From CAUZIZ01 sp963579905 (GTDB taxonomy: Bacteria > Acidobacteriota > UBA6911 > RPQK01 > JAJDTT01): 64,000 nucleotides of DNA. The stretch covers positions 1-64,000 of the forward strand of contig CAUZIZ010000002.1 of the NCBI GenBank assembly GCA_963579905.1. Reading direction: 5' to 3'. How positions within the stretch are numbered: the stretch's first letter is position 1; each line of letters opens with the position of its first letter. Below are positions 1 to 8,863 of this stretch, in pieces. The notes under the pieces are model-generated. The model saw only the letters and a program-made list of their open reading frames with translations, was not told the DNA's origin and searched no databases. The translations under genes were made by a program, and so were the position numbers.

Positions 1-22
1 CGTCCAATAATGCGAAACGTGA

Positions 23-153
23 GGAAGCCTGAAGCGCGAGCGAGGGGTTGGAGGGCAGCGCAATGGGGGACGAAGGGGCCTGAGGTGCGGCAAGCAGCCA
101 AGCCGGGGAGATTCGGGGTGCCCCAAAACTCCTCGCTTGCGCTTCAGGCTTCC
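23..153. repeat. Inverted repeat with 23-nt arms at the left edge
   Basis: Arms lie at 23-45 and 131-153 and are complementary at 22 of 23 positions (left arm begins GGAAGCCTGAAGCG; right arm ends CGCTTCAGGCTTCC). The 85-nt loop shows no convincing gene. The left boundary of the whole unit may lie outside the window. Confidence 0.8.
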
Positions 154-164
154 ATAGCTCGGAA

Positions 165-212
165 AGTTTCGCTCTCGAATGGGGCAGCGTAGCGGGGGCG
201 GGACTAAGATGG
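165..212. repeat. Dispersed junction module (AAGTTTCGCTCTCGAATGGG type)
   Basis: The stretch beginning AAGTTTCGCTCTCGAATGGG and ending GCGGGGGCGGGACT recurs in recognisable form near 17558, 22098, 22262 (reverse), 31937, 42346, 46363, 49487, 49695, 59043 and 62180. It usually joins two other repeat units. No coding function is visible. Confidence 0.75.
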
Positions 213-222
213 TGGAACCAGC

Positions 223-447
223 ATGACCCGGCATCTCTTTGACTTTCTCTCCCAACTACGCTTCCCCTATTTGTTTGCGGTTACGGCGATCGTATTCCTG
301 CTGGATCTGTTCATTCCTGATCTGGTCCCGATGGCAGACGAGATTCTTCTCGGATTAGGAGCCATCCTCCTGGTGCGAATTTGGATCTGCAGGAAGAAGC
401 AGGAAGAAGCAGGAAGAAGAAAGAACACACTCCAGGGGTGGGGGTGA
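223..447 (+). CDS. Small membrane protein, DUF6116-like
   Basis: A 74-residue protein with one long hydrophobic stretch (about residues 13-32) and a second (about 40-53), followed by a short basic tail. The motif LRFPYLFAVTAIVFLLDLFI followed by D-LVPMADEILLGL resembles the small DUF6116 family of inner-membrane proteins; function unknown. The C-terminal tail is encoded across a perfect 10-bp tandem repeat (389-418), so gain or loss of a unit would change the tail's frame. It is a separate unit upstream of the gamma-glutamyltransferase gene. Family assignment is from memory of the sequence pattern. Confidence 0.6.
   Translation: MTRHLFDFLSQLRFPYLFAVTAIVFLLDLFIPDLVPMADEILLGLGAILLVRIWICRKKQEEAGRRKNTLQGWG
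389..418. repeat. 10-bp tandem repeat, three copies
   Basis: The unit GCAGGAAGAA is repeated three times perfectly inside the 3' end of the small membrane protein gene. Ten is not a multiple of three, so a change in copy number shifts the frame of the C-terminal tail. Confidence 0.85.
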
Positions 448-525
448 ACCCTTCCTACGGTGCGAAGGGCACCCACTTTTCGGGCGAGGACTCCCACACC
501 CGTTAGGCTTCCTCTCTCTGCGGCG

Positions 526-594
526 GTGTATCCGCGGCGGCGGGTTCTTGCCTGCAGACCTTGTTTGGTGTACAACCGCCGTCTACGGATACAC
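526..594. promoter_or_regulatory. Leader hairpin upstream of the gamma-glutamyltransferase gene
   Basis: GTGTATCCG (526-534) pairs perfectly with CGGATACAC (586-594), and the adjacent CGGCGG and CCGCCG can extend the stem. The structure ends about 7 nt before the ribosome binding site of the gene starting at 616. It could be a 5' UTR element, but no known riboswitch class is recognised. Confidence 0.45.
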
Positions 595-615
595 ACGACT
601 AAAGAGGAAAATCTC

Positions 616-2283
616 ATGCGCCAGACTGCTTTGCTTCTCCCTTTGACCCTGGTCTTCTTTATCGCCTTCGCTCACGGATCCTCCCACATCGGCTGGAAAG
701 CCTCCGGAAAGGGTGGTGCAGTGGCAGCCGGACATGCCGACGCAGTAGCTGCCGGTATTCGGTTGCTGGACGCCGGTGGTAATGCGGCCGATGCAGCCGC
801 GGCAACCCTTCTGGCTCTGTCGGTAACCGACTATGGCATGTTTGCCATCGGAGGCGAGATCCCCTTCCTCATCTACGACACCAAGAAGCAAGAGGTGAAG
901 GTGCTCTCGGGTTTAGGACGCGCTCCTTTGGACCAGGCCGCCATCGATTGGTACAACACCAATGGGATCCCGGGAACGGGCAGCATGAAGGCGGCGCCCA
1001 CACCGGGCGCGGTACACCTTTGCATCACCGCATTGGAGCTGTATGGGACCCGGTCTTTCGAAGAGGCGGTAACCCCAGCTCTGGAACTCCTGGACGCGGG
1101 CTCAGAGAGTTGGCATGCGCCTCTGGCAGTGACGCTACGAAAGCTGGTAGAGGCCGAAAGGGAGGCAACTGGAAGCCGAGAGGAGAAACTCACCGCGGCC
1201 CGGGACCGATTCTACAAGGGGGATGTGGCCGACGAACTGGAGGCCTGGTACATCTCCACCGGGTCTTTTCTGCGCAAGAAAGACCTGGCTGCCCACGTCA
1301 CCCGGCTGGAAGATCCTGTATCGGTGGACTACCAGGGCTATACGGTCTACAAATGCTCCACCTGGACACAGGGCCCGGTCCTCTGTCAGTCGCTACGGCT
1401 GCTGGAAGGCTTCGATTTGAAGAAAATGGGACACCTGTCAGCCGACTATATCCACACCGTGACCGAGGCTCTGAAGCTGGGCTTCGCCGATCGGGATGAA
1501 TACTACGGAGATCCCCTCTTCGCCGAGGTGCCGCTCAAGAACCTCCTTTCCCGAGAGTACGCCAAGATTCGCCGTTCCCTGATCGACAACACCAAGGCTT
1601 CGCTGGAGCGGCGCCCCGGCGACCCCTATCACATGCAGCCTCTCAAGGGGATGATGCAGGCAGAGAACCACCCTGACCGCTTCCCGGTCAGCGACACCAC
1701 GACCTGCGTCGTGGCCGACCGATGGGGCAACGTTGTGGCAGCGACACCCAGTTGCAATCTGTCGGGAAATCTTCCGGGACCATCGGGAGTCAACACCGGC
1801 AATCGGCTCCGGAGTCTGAACACGACACCCGGACATCCCAATCGGATCGAGGCGGGGAAACGTCCCCGCATCACGCTCACACCCACCCTGGTCACCCGAA
1901 ACGGAAAGCCCGTGGTCGCCATCAGTGTGGCCGGAGGGGATCTCCAGGAGCAGACCACCCTGAATGTGCTCTTGAACCACGTAGAGTTCGGCATGATGCC
2001 GGAAAAGGCGGTCACAGCATCCCGCTTCAACACCGACCACCACCTGGATTCATTCAACCCCGACCGCGATCGGGAGAAGGCGTTCGTCAAGGCCGGGAGT
2101 CTGCAAGTCCACAGCGGCGTTTCCAAGCAGGCTCAGGAAAACCTCAAGAGCCGGGGACACGACTTGACCACGACCGACAGCTACATCGCTCGTCCGGTCA
2201 TGATCTACGTGGACCACGACAAAGGCGTCATCCACGCCGCCGGCGACCCTGCAGCCGGCCGCCATGCCGCGGCTATCGAGTGA
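616..2283 (+). CDS. ggt: Gamma-glutamyltransferase
   Basis: Ntn-hydrolase that hydrolyses or transfers the gamma-glutamyl group of glutathione and related compounds, probably in the periplasm. ATG 616 was chosen over an upstream in-frame ATG at 460 because an AAGAGG ribosome site lies 9 nt before it and a signal peptide of about 20 residues starts there (MRQTALLLPLTLVFF). The GGNAADAA motif near residue 55 and the nucleophile region SDTTTCVVAD (Thr near 361-363) fit the family; autocleavage before that Thr would give a large and a small subunit of about 360 and 195 residues. The length of 555 is typical. A terminator-like pair of hairpins follows. The reaction is known for the family; the physiological substrate here is not. 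Confidence 0.93.
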   Translation: MRQTALLLPLTLVFFIAFAHGSSHIGWKASGKGGAVAAGHADAVAAGIRLLDAGGNAADAAAATLLALSVTDYGMFAIGGEIPFLIYDTKKQEVKVLSGLGRAPLDQAAIDWYNTNGIPGTGSMKAAPTPGAVHLCITALELYGTRSFEEAVTPALELLDAGSESWHAPLAVTLRKLVEAEREATGSREEKLTAARDRFYKGDVADELEAWYISTGSFLRKKDLAAHVTRLEDPVSVDYQGYTVYKCSTWTQGPVLCQSLRLLEGFDLKKMGHLSADYIHTVTEALKLGFADRDEYYGDPLFAEVPLKNLLSREYAKIRRSLIDNTKASLERRPGDPYHMQPLKGMMQAENHPDRFPVSDTTTCVVADRWGNVVAATPSCNLSGNLPGPSGVNTGNRLRSLNTTPGHPNRIEAGKRPRITLTPTLVTRNGKPVVAISVAGGDLQEQTTLNVLLNHVEFGMMPEKAVTASRFNTDHHLDSFNPDRDREKAFVKAGSLQVHSGVSKQAQENLKSRGHDLTTTDSYIARPVMIYVDHDKGVIHAAGDPAAGRHAAAIE

Positions 2284-2383
2284 GGTTATCGGTTACAGGT
2301 TGGGGGTTGCAAGAAAGGAGAACAGATTCCCGATTATGTACGCAAACCCTTCAGGGTTGGCTGCAAGAATCTGTTTCCCCTGT

Positions 2384-2450
2384 CCCAGGGTTCGGAAACC
2401 CTGGGCTAGAAGACGCAATCCCGTTGGGATTGACCTCGCTTGATTTTTTT
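2384..2450. terminator. Two hairpins plus T-run between convergent genes
   Basis: CCCAGGGTT pairs with AACCCTGGG (2384-2405), and CAATCCC pairs with GGGATTG around a GTT loop (2416-2432), followed by TTTTTTT near 2444. They lie between the convergent ggt and the gene ending at 2494, so a termination role is likely. Confidence 0.55.
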
Positions 2451-2493
2451 CCAAGAAAGGTGCCGGAGGATAGGGTGCAACCTGCAGCCTCTT

Positions 2494-3726
2494 TCAGTAT
2501 GGATTGACGATCTGGGGACGTGCTTCTCCTACCCGCTTCTCCGCCTCCACCCCAAAAGAGCCAATGACCACGCCTGAGACGCCTTCGGTATCCAAGAGCC
2601 TGCTGTTTTCCTCAGGATCGTGGACGGACCACATCCTGGCGACGTAGAGCTTGCAACCGTGCTCTTGGCACAGCGGTGCATAGTCGTCTCGAATCGCACC
2701 GTACAGACGATCCATGGCCTCCTGATACTCGGGTGAGCCCTTGGGCAGGGGGATGGACCAGAACCTCTTGTCTTCGTAGCCGGATCCTCCCTTGATTCCG
2801 TAGTGATCCTGGTCGTGGACCTGAAGTCCATAGGCTCGATGCTTGGGCCACATCAGATGCCAGAACGAGGGACAGCGGACGGCTATCTGATCAATTGTCA
2901 AAGAGTCTACGATCTTCTCCTGGATCCAGGTTCTCCAGTCCAGATGTAGGTTCCCCAAGGGCGGGCCGATGTAGTCTCCACGGGGCACCCCCACTCCCAA
3001 TTTCATTCCACGCTTCGAGAGCTCCCCCTTCAGATCCTTGAAGAACCGGGTCACAGACTCTCCCCGCACTCGTCGCCAGACATCGAGGTCGAAGTTACGC
3101 TCTAGGATGTTGATGCCATAGCGTTTCTCGAACTCCTCGACTACGGGTTGGTTGAAACCAAACTGGTCTCCATAGACGGCTGGTTTTGATTGGGAACGGG
3201 TACAGACGAAGACACCGTCGAAGGCATAACCTTCCAGACCAGCCAGGATACGGCGAATGGCATAGCGTCGCGCGTCTCCGTGACCGTATTCGAGAATGCC
3301 GTAGTGGGGCCGGCCCTCCTTGTCGGTCGCCAGGTATTCGGGATTGGCCAAAGAGAACTGGCTCTGCCAGCCGTAGATCCCTCCCTGCCAGCCCTCGCTC
3401 AGCGGGTAGCCCTCATCGAACATGGTGGCGTACAAGTAAACCTCGAAACCCATCTCCTTGAGCTCGGTAGTGATCAGTTCATGCTCGTCGAATCCCAGAT
3501 TGTCGTAGGTGTTGAAGACTTCTCTGGGAGGAGACCCTGGAGCCGAGAAGCTCACTCGGAACCTCCGCATGGTCCTCATCTCGCGCCAGTAGATGGCGCC
3601 AGCACCGTGAGCCGACTTCCACTCCTCGGCGCACCTGAGAATTTTCTCAGCCGTATCCAAAGCGGCATCGCCGTCCCAGGCTTCCAGGTGGTCTCCCCAG
3701 CTCACACTGATCACGTTTCTACTCAT
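2494..3726 (-). CDS. Putative glycoside-hydrolase-like TIM-barrel protein
   Basis: A 410-residue protein without a signal peptide. The start at 3726 was chosen because GGAGG precedes it by 5 nt; an in-frame ATG seven codons upstream has no such site. The alternation of strands and helices with segments such as GFEVYLYATMFDEGYPLSEG, GYAFDGVFVCTRS and MKLGVGVPRGDYIG resembles the family 10-like or GHL barrels often annotated as hypothetical glycoside hydrolases in Planctomycetota and Acidobacteriota. Candidate acidic catalytic residues cannot be fixed from sequence alone. The gene stands alone between ggt (convergent) and a repeat-containing gap. The barrel assignment is moderately supported, the substrate unknown. 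Confidence 0.6.
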   Translation of the reverse strand: MSRNVISVSWGDHLEAWDGDAALDTAEKILRCAEEWKSAHGAGAIYWREMRTMRRFRVSFSAPGSPPREVFNTYDNLGFDEHELITTELKEMGFEVYLYATMFDEGYPLSEGWQGGIYGWQSQFSLANPEYLATDKEGRPHYGILEYGHGDARRYAIRRILAGLEGYAFDGVFVCTRSQSKPAVYGDQFGFNQPVVEEFEKRYGINILERNFDLDVWRRVRGESVTRFFKDLKGELSKRGMKLGVGVPRGDYIGPPLGNLHLDWRTWIQEKIVDSLTIDQIAVRCPSFWHLMWPKHRAYGLQVHDQDHYGIKGGSGYEDKRFWSIPLPKGSPEYQEAMDRLYGAIRDDYAPLCQEHGCKLYVARMWSVHDPEENSRLLDTEGVSGVVIGSFGVEAEKRVGEARPQIVNPY

Positions 3727-3819
3727 ATTTCCTCCAGTCACGCCCACCCAAATTTCAGCAGCGGCGCCGACATTTCAGCGGGCAGACTAGCAGTTTGAGA
3801 GCATCTGCAACAGCCCCAA

Positions 3820-3937
3820 GCTGAAACTTCATCGACAAGAAGAAGCTGCGAGAATCAGCATCTCACAGAGCAGTGACCTGTAGGATGGGAACTCTTGCCC
3901 GTCGATGTCCTCGACGGGCAGGAGTGCCCGTCCTACA
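3820..3937. repeat. Intergenic hairpin repeat R4, copy 1
   Basis: GTAGGATGGGAACTCTTGCC (from 3880) pairs with GGCAGGAGTGCCCGTCCTAC (to 3936), giving a stem of about 26 bp around a 5-nt loop. Related copies lie at 49577-49633 and 62285-62341, with a half copy near 57374. The flank at 3820 carries GCTGAAACTTCA, an end motif shared with other repeats here. The rest of the 3727-4128 gap shows no gene. Confidence 0.8.
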
Positions 3938-4128
3938 AACGTCACGCAGCTATCGATGTTTGTAGCTAGAGATGACAGAAGTTTCTCGAATGATCCAACG
4001 TGGCCTCTGGGAAGCTTGGGTTTCCGATGCCCAGCCGCTATAATCGGCCCCAAAATGGGACTTCCTGAGAAATTGAAAATGAAAGAGAAATTCCTTGGGC
4101 GCTCACCTTTCCCGGGATCAAGAGTCTG

Positions 4129-7100
4129 GTGACGGCGCTTCTATTCTTGGGAACTGGGATAGCCGAGGCCACTCAAAGGACGCCACGGACCGTCGATTTT
4201 TCAAGGGATATCTACCCCATCTTCGAGAGATCCTGCCACTCTTGCCACGGCCCGGAACAACAGCTGGGACGACTTAGACTGGATTCCCGTCAGGCAGCGC
4301 TTGACGGAGGGCAATCGGGCAAGATCCTTCAACCCGGTAACTCAGCGGAGAGCTCCCTCTACCAGAGAGTGGCTGGGTTGAATGACCTGGTCCGGATGCC
4401 CATGGGCGGTGGGCTGGCGGCCGATGAGATCGAGCTGATCCAGTCTTGGATAGAAGAGGGCGCCGAGTGGCCCAAGGAGGTGGGCCTGACACAAGGCGAA
4501 ACACGCCCACAACATTGGGCCTTTGTCGCACCGAAACGCCCATCGTTTCCCCAGATCAGAAAGGGAGCATGGCCGGCCAACGCGATCGACCGTTTCATCC
4601 TGGCCCGCCTGGAGCAAGAAGAGCTGTCTCCTTCCCCCGAGGCGGACAGGGTCACGCTGCTGCGACGTCTCAGTCTGGACTTGGTTGGCCTCCCACCCAG
4701 CGTGGAAGAGGTGGACACATTTCTGGCGGATCAGGGAGTTGATGCCTACGAGAAGCAGGTGGAGAGACTGCTGGCTTCACCGCATTACGGGGAACGTTGG
4801 GGACGACACTGGCTGGATGCGGCTCGATACGCCGACTCCGATGGATTCGAAAAGGACAAGCCGCGAAGAGTCTGGTTCTACCGAGACTGGGTGATCAATG
4901 CCCTCAACAGTGACCTGCCCTATGACGAATTCATCATCCAGCAGCTGGCGGGAGACCTATTGCCTGATGCCGGACAGGATCAGCTCGTGGCCACCGGCTT
5001 TCTGCGAAATTCCATGATCAACGAAGAAGGCGGAATCGATCCGGAGCAGTTTAGGATGGAGGCCCTGTTCGATCGGATGGATGCGATCGGCAAGGGCATT
5101 CTGGGGATTACCATCCAGTGTGCTCAATGCCACGACCACAAGTACGATCCGCTCAAGCAGGAAGAGTACTCTCGTCTGTTCGCCTTCCTCAACAATACAC
5201 ACGAAGCAAACCTGGCAGTCTATACTCCGGCCGAACAGGTGAAGCGCTCGCAGATCTTTCGTCGCATCCGAGAAATCGAGGAGGATCTCAAACGCACCGA
5301 CCCGGACTGGGAGCGGAGAATGACACGCTGGGAGGACCGAGTCCGAGGTAACCAGCCGAATTGGACCGTGCTCCGACCCACGGTCGAAGAGATCAGTAGC
5401 GGCGGGCAAAAGTATCTACCCCAAGACGATGGATCCTTTCTAGCTCAGGGCTACGCTCCTACCAAACACCGCGTGAAGATGACCGTAGAGATTAAGCTCC
5501 GGAACTTGACCGCCTTCCGCTTGGAGCTGATTAACGATCCAAACCTGCCCTTGCAGGGACCCGGCCGCTCCCTGAAAGGAACGGGAGCCCTAACCGAGTT
5601 CGAACTGGAGGCTGCTCCTATCGGGTCCCCCGAGCAGGCAGAAAAGGTTGAGATCGCTGGGGCTACCGCAGACATCGCACTTCCCGAAACTCCTCTGGAA
5701 GCGCTGTTCGAGGACGACAGCAACCAGCTGCGCTTGACCGGACCCATTGAGTTTGCGATCGATGGAGACGAGAAGACGGCCTGGGGAATCGACGCCGGAC
5801 CGGCACGACGCAATCTTCCGCGAAAGGCTGTCTTCACCGTCAAGACTCCCATATCCCATCCTGAGGGGACGCTCTTGAGTTTCCACCTGAGTCAGAAGCA
5901 TGGGGGCGCCAACAGCGACGACAATCAGAACCACAACCTGGGTCGCTTCCGGATCTCCGCCACCACCACCCCTGAAGCGACTGCGGATCCCCTACCTATG
6001 GGTCTGCGAGCAGTGCTGTCGATCCCTGGCTCGGATAGGAGCCCTTCGCAGGACCAGGCCGTGTTCCGCTATTGGCGAACCACGGTCCCGGAATGGGGCC
6101 AGGCGAACCAGGAAATCGAAGAACTGTGGCGCCAGCATCCTGAAGGCTCGGCCCAATTGGTGCTGGAGGAACGAACTCGAGGGCGAGATACGCACCTGTT
6201 GAATCGAGGAGACTTTCTGAGTCCGGGCAAGAGCGTTTCCTCCGGAGTCCCCGCCTTTCTCCACACCTTTCCAGAAAATGCTCCTGCAAACCGTCTCGGC
6301 TTCGCTCGATGGCTAGTGGACACCAGGTCGCCGACGACGGCACGGTCACTGGTGAATCGCGTCTGGCAGTCGTACTTCGGGGTCGGTCTGGTATCCAGCA
6401 GCGAGAACCTGGGCAGGCAAAGTGAGGCGCCCTCCCACCCGAAGCTCCTGGATTGGCTGGCAGTCGAGTTCATGGACCGGGGCTGGAGCCTGAAGCAGCT
6501 TCACCGACTGATCGTGTCCTCGGCTACTTATCGCCAATCCTCGAAGCAGACTCCAGAGCTCCGAGAGCGGGATCCGTACAATCGTCTGCTAGCCCACGGA
6601 CCTCGTCTTCGGGTCGAAGCAGAGATCGTGCGGGACATCGCTCTAGCCGCCAGCGGCCTTCTCAATCCCAGTATCGGGGGAGCCAGCGTATATCCTCCGG
6701 CTCCTAGATTCCTCTTCGTACCTCCGGCTAGCTATGGGCCCAAGACCTGGCAGGAGGAGCAGGGAAAGAATCGGTACCGCCGCAGCCTCTACACCTTCCG
6801 TTTTCGCTCGGTTCCCTATCCTATGCTGCAGGCTTTCGACGCCCCCAACGGAGACTTCTCATGTGTCCGCCGCTCCCGCTCCAATACTCCACTTCAGGCC
6901 CTGACCACGCTCAACGACCCCTCTTCTTGGAGGCGGCTCAGGCGCTGGCGCTGAAGACTCTTCGAGAGGGAGGTGCATCCGATAACGAGCGGCTGACTTA
7001 TGCCTTCCGCCGTTGTCTGACCCGGCTGCCCGATCAGGGAGAGAGAGAAGAACTACTCAATTTGCTCGCCAGACAGGAGGGACGCCTGGCAGAGGGCTGG

Positions 7101-7241
7101 GTGAATCCGTGGGACATCGCCGGGTTCGACCAAAAGTTGAGATCGAATCTTCCAGGCGATGCCACCCCGGTTCAACTGGCGGCCTGGACCACCGTAGCTC
7201 GGGTTCTCCTGAATCTGGACGAAACCATTACCAAGGAATAG
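4129..7241 (+). pseudogene. PSCyt1-DUF1549-DUF1553 cytochrome-type protein, frameshifted near 6920
   Basis: A large exported protein of the planctomycete cytochrome family, normally encoded beside a DUF1501 protein as here; the precise reaction is unknown. Residues 36-40 hold a CHSCH haem-binding motif (PSCyt1). DUF1549 spans about 145-350 and includes CAQCHDHKYDP near 327; DUF1553 starts near 690. The open frame ends at 6954, but the expected continuation LFLEAAQALALKTLREGG lies in the -1 frame and runs to 7241. The switch falls at the CCCC run near 6918-6921, so one missing base is the simplest explanation. The start is uncertain: GTG 4129 begins a short hydrophobic signal-like segment and no in-frame ATG precedes it. 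Restored length is about 1037 residues. It could be a sequencing error rather than a true mutation. Confidence 0.85.
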
Positions 7242-7250
7242 ATCGCGCAA

Positions 7251-8693
7251 ATGAATAGCCAAAACCAACTCTATGAGAGACACGATCCCCAATCGGTCAG
7301 CCGGCGCTGGTTTCTTCAACAGTGCGGTGTCGGGGTGGGAGCCATAGCGCTGGAAGAACTCCTGGGCGAGGCTGGATTTTCAGCGGGAACACTCTCATCG
7401 GATAATCCTTTTACGCCCAGAACACCTCACCACGCCCCTAAAGCGAAGAACGTCATTTTCCTCTTCATGGCAGGGGCTCCCAGCCATCTGGAGCTCTTCG
7501 ATCACAAACCCCAATTGGCGAAATTCGACGGGACTCTGCCACCGGAAGAGCTGATCAAGGACTATCGGGCCGCCTTCATCAACCCCAGCTCCAAACTCCT
7601 GGGCCCCAAGTTCAAGTTCGCCAGACACGGCCAATCGGGAGCTCAAGTATCCGAGCTGCTCCCTCATTTGAGCGGAGTGGTGGATGACATCGCTATCGTC
7701 AAGTCGATGTCGACCGATGCCTTCAATCATGCTCCTGCGCAGCTGATGATGACGACCGGGAGCCAACAGTTTGGCCGGCCTAGTATGGGCGCCTGGGTCA
7801 CCTACGGTCTGGGCAGCGAATCCCAGGACCTACCCGCTTTCGTAGTCTTCAGCTCCGGGAAGAAAGGGCCGAGTTGCGGTAATTCCTGCTGGGGCAGCGG
7901 CTTTTTGCCCACCGTCTACCAGGGCGTTCAGTTTCGCAGCAGCGGAGACCCCGTCCTCTACCTCAGCAGTCCCAGCGGCATGGACGAAGAACTGCAGCGG
8001 GATTCACTAGATTCCATCCGGCGCTTGAATGAGATGCATCTGGATCTCACTGGGGATCCCGAGATCTCGACCCGCATCAACTCCTTCGAGATGGCGTTTC
8101 GGATGCAGGCCAGCGTCCCGGAGCTGATGGATCTTTCCCAGGAACCTCAACACGTCCGGGATCTCTATGGTGCCGAGCCCGGAAAACCTTCCTTCGCCAA
8201 CAACTGCCTGCTGGCTCGAAGACTGGTGGAGCGGGGTGTACGTTTCGTTCAGCTCTACCATGAGTCCTGGGACCAACACAGCTTCCTGGTTCGGGATATC
8301 AAGAAGAACTGCAAGGAGACGGACCAGGCCAGCGCTGCCCTGGTTCAGGATCTCAAGCAGCGTGGAATGCTGGAGAACACCCTGGTCCTATGGGGCGGCG
8401 AGTTTGGACGGACTCCCATGGTACAAGCAGGGACTGAGGATGGCCGTGACCATCACCCCAACGCCTTCAGCATGTGGATGGCCGGCGGAGGGATCAAACC
8501 GGGGATCACCCTGGGCGAGACCGACGAGTTCGGATTCAACGTGACCCAAGACGAGGTCCATGTCCACGACCTGCACGCCACCCTCCTGCACCTGTTGGGC
8601 TTCGACCACAAGAAGCTAACCCATCGCTTCCAGGGACGAGACTTTCGGCTCACCGACGTCCACGGAAATCGGGTGGACAAGCTTCTTGCGTAG
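7251..8693 (+). CDS. DUF1501 family exported protein
   Basis: A 480-residue protein of the DUF1501 family, related to the sulfatase/alkaline phosphatase fold and typically paired with DUF1549/DUF1553 cytochrome proteins. The N terminus has SRRWFLQQCG, a twin-arginine-like signal, so export in folded form is likely. Motifs include IFLFMAGAPSHLELFDHKP near 65-85 and LWGGEFGRTPMVQ with DGRDHHPNAFSMW near 380-405. It starts 9 nt after the stop of the frameshifted upstream gene, so the two are presumably co-transcribed. The role of the pair is not established; they are thought to act together in the cell envelope. Confidence 0.9.
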   Translation: MNSQNQLYERHDPQSVSRRWFLQQCGVGVGAIALEELLGEAGFSAGTLSSDNPFTPRTPHHAPKAKNVIFLFMAGAPSHLELFDHKPQLAKFDGTLPPEELIKDYRAAFINPSSKLLGPKFKFARHGQSGAQVSELLPHLSGVVDDIAIVKSMSTDAFNHAPAQLMMTTGSQQFGRPSMGAWVTYGLGSESQDLPAFVVFSSGKKGPSCGNSCWGSGFLPTVYQGVQFRSSGDPVLYLSSPSGMDEELQRDSLDSIRRLNEMHLDLTGDPEISTRINSFEMAFRMQASVPELMDLSQEPQHVRDLYGAEPGKPSFANNCLLARRLVERGVRFVQLYHESWDQHSFLVRDIKKNCKETDQASAALVQDLKQRGMLENTLVLWGGEFGRTPMVQAGTEDGRDHHPNAFSMWMAGGGIKPGITLGETDEFGFNVTQDEVHVHDLHATLLHLLGFDHKKLTHRFQGRDFRLTDVHGNRVDKLLA

Positions 8694-8697
8694 TCTG

Positions 8698-8843
8698 TTG
8701 AAGAGGTCTGAAGGTCTGAAGGTCGCACGTCCCAAATCCCCCAGACTTGAGGTCAACTCGTCAGAATGGCAGCAATCAAAGGGCTTCACCAAGCCGAAAC
8801 CCGGCCTGGGACGTGCGACGTTCAGACGTTCAGACGTTCAGAC
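8698..8843. repeat. R5 inverted repeat with GACGTTCA tandem units, copy 1
   Basis: The left arm (8698-8731) carries TCTGAAGGTCTGAAGGTC and GCACGTCCC. The right arm (8809-8843) carries GGGACGTGC followed by three GACGTTCA units. The arms are complementary with a few mismatches around a loop of about 75 nt. The same arms or halves occur near 17240, 17604, 22605, 32003, 41939, 42604, 46028, 59353 and 61997. Confidence 0.8.
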
Positions 8844-8863
8844 CTCTTCAAGACACGCCAGCC

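Noticed and set aside
10..192. 60-codon open frame at the left edge
   Set aside because: It runs through the inverted repeat and junction module and has no protein-like features.
1438..2126. Long antisense open frames inside ggt
   Set aside because: Shadows of the real gene in GC-rich DNA; the plus-strand product is a complete GGT.
8698..8843. Possible CRISPR array from the tandem GACGTTCA units
   Set aside because: Units are 8 bp and adjacent with no spacers; no cas genes are near.
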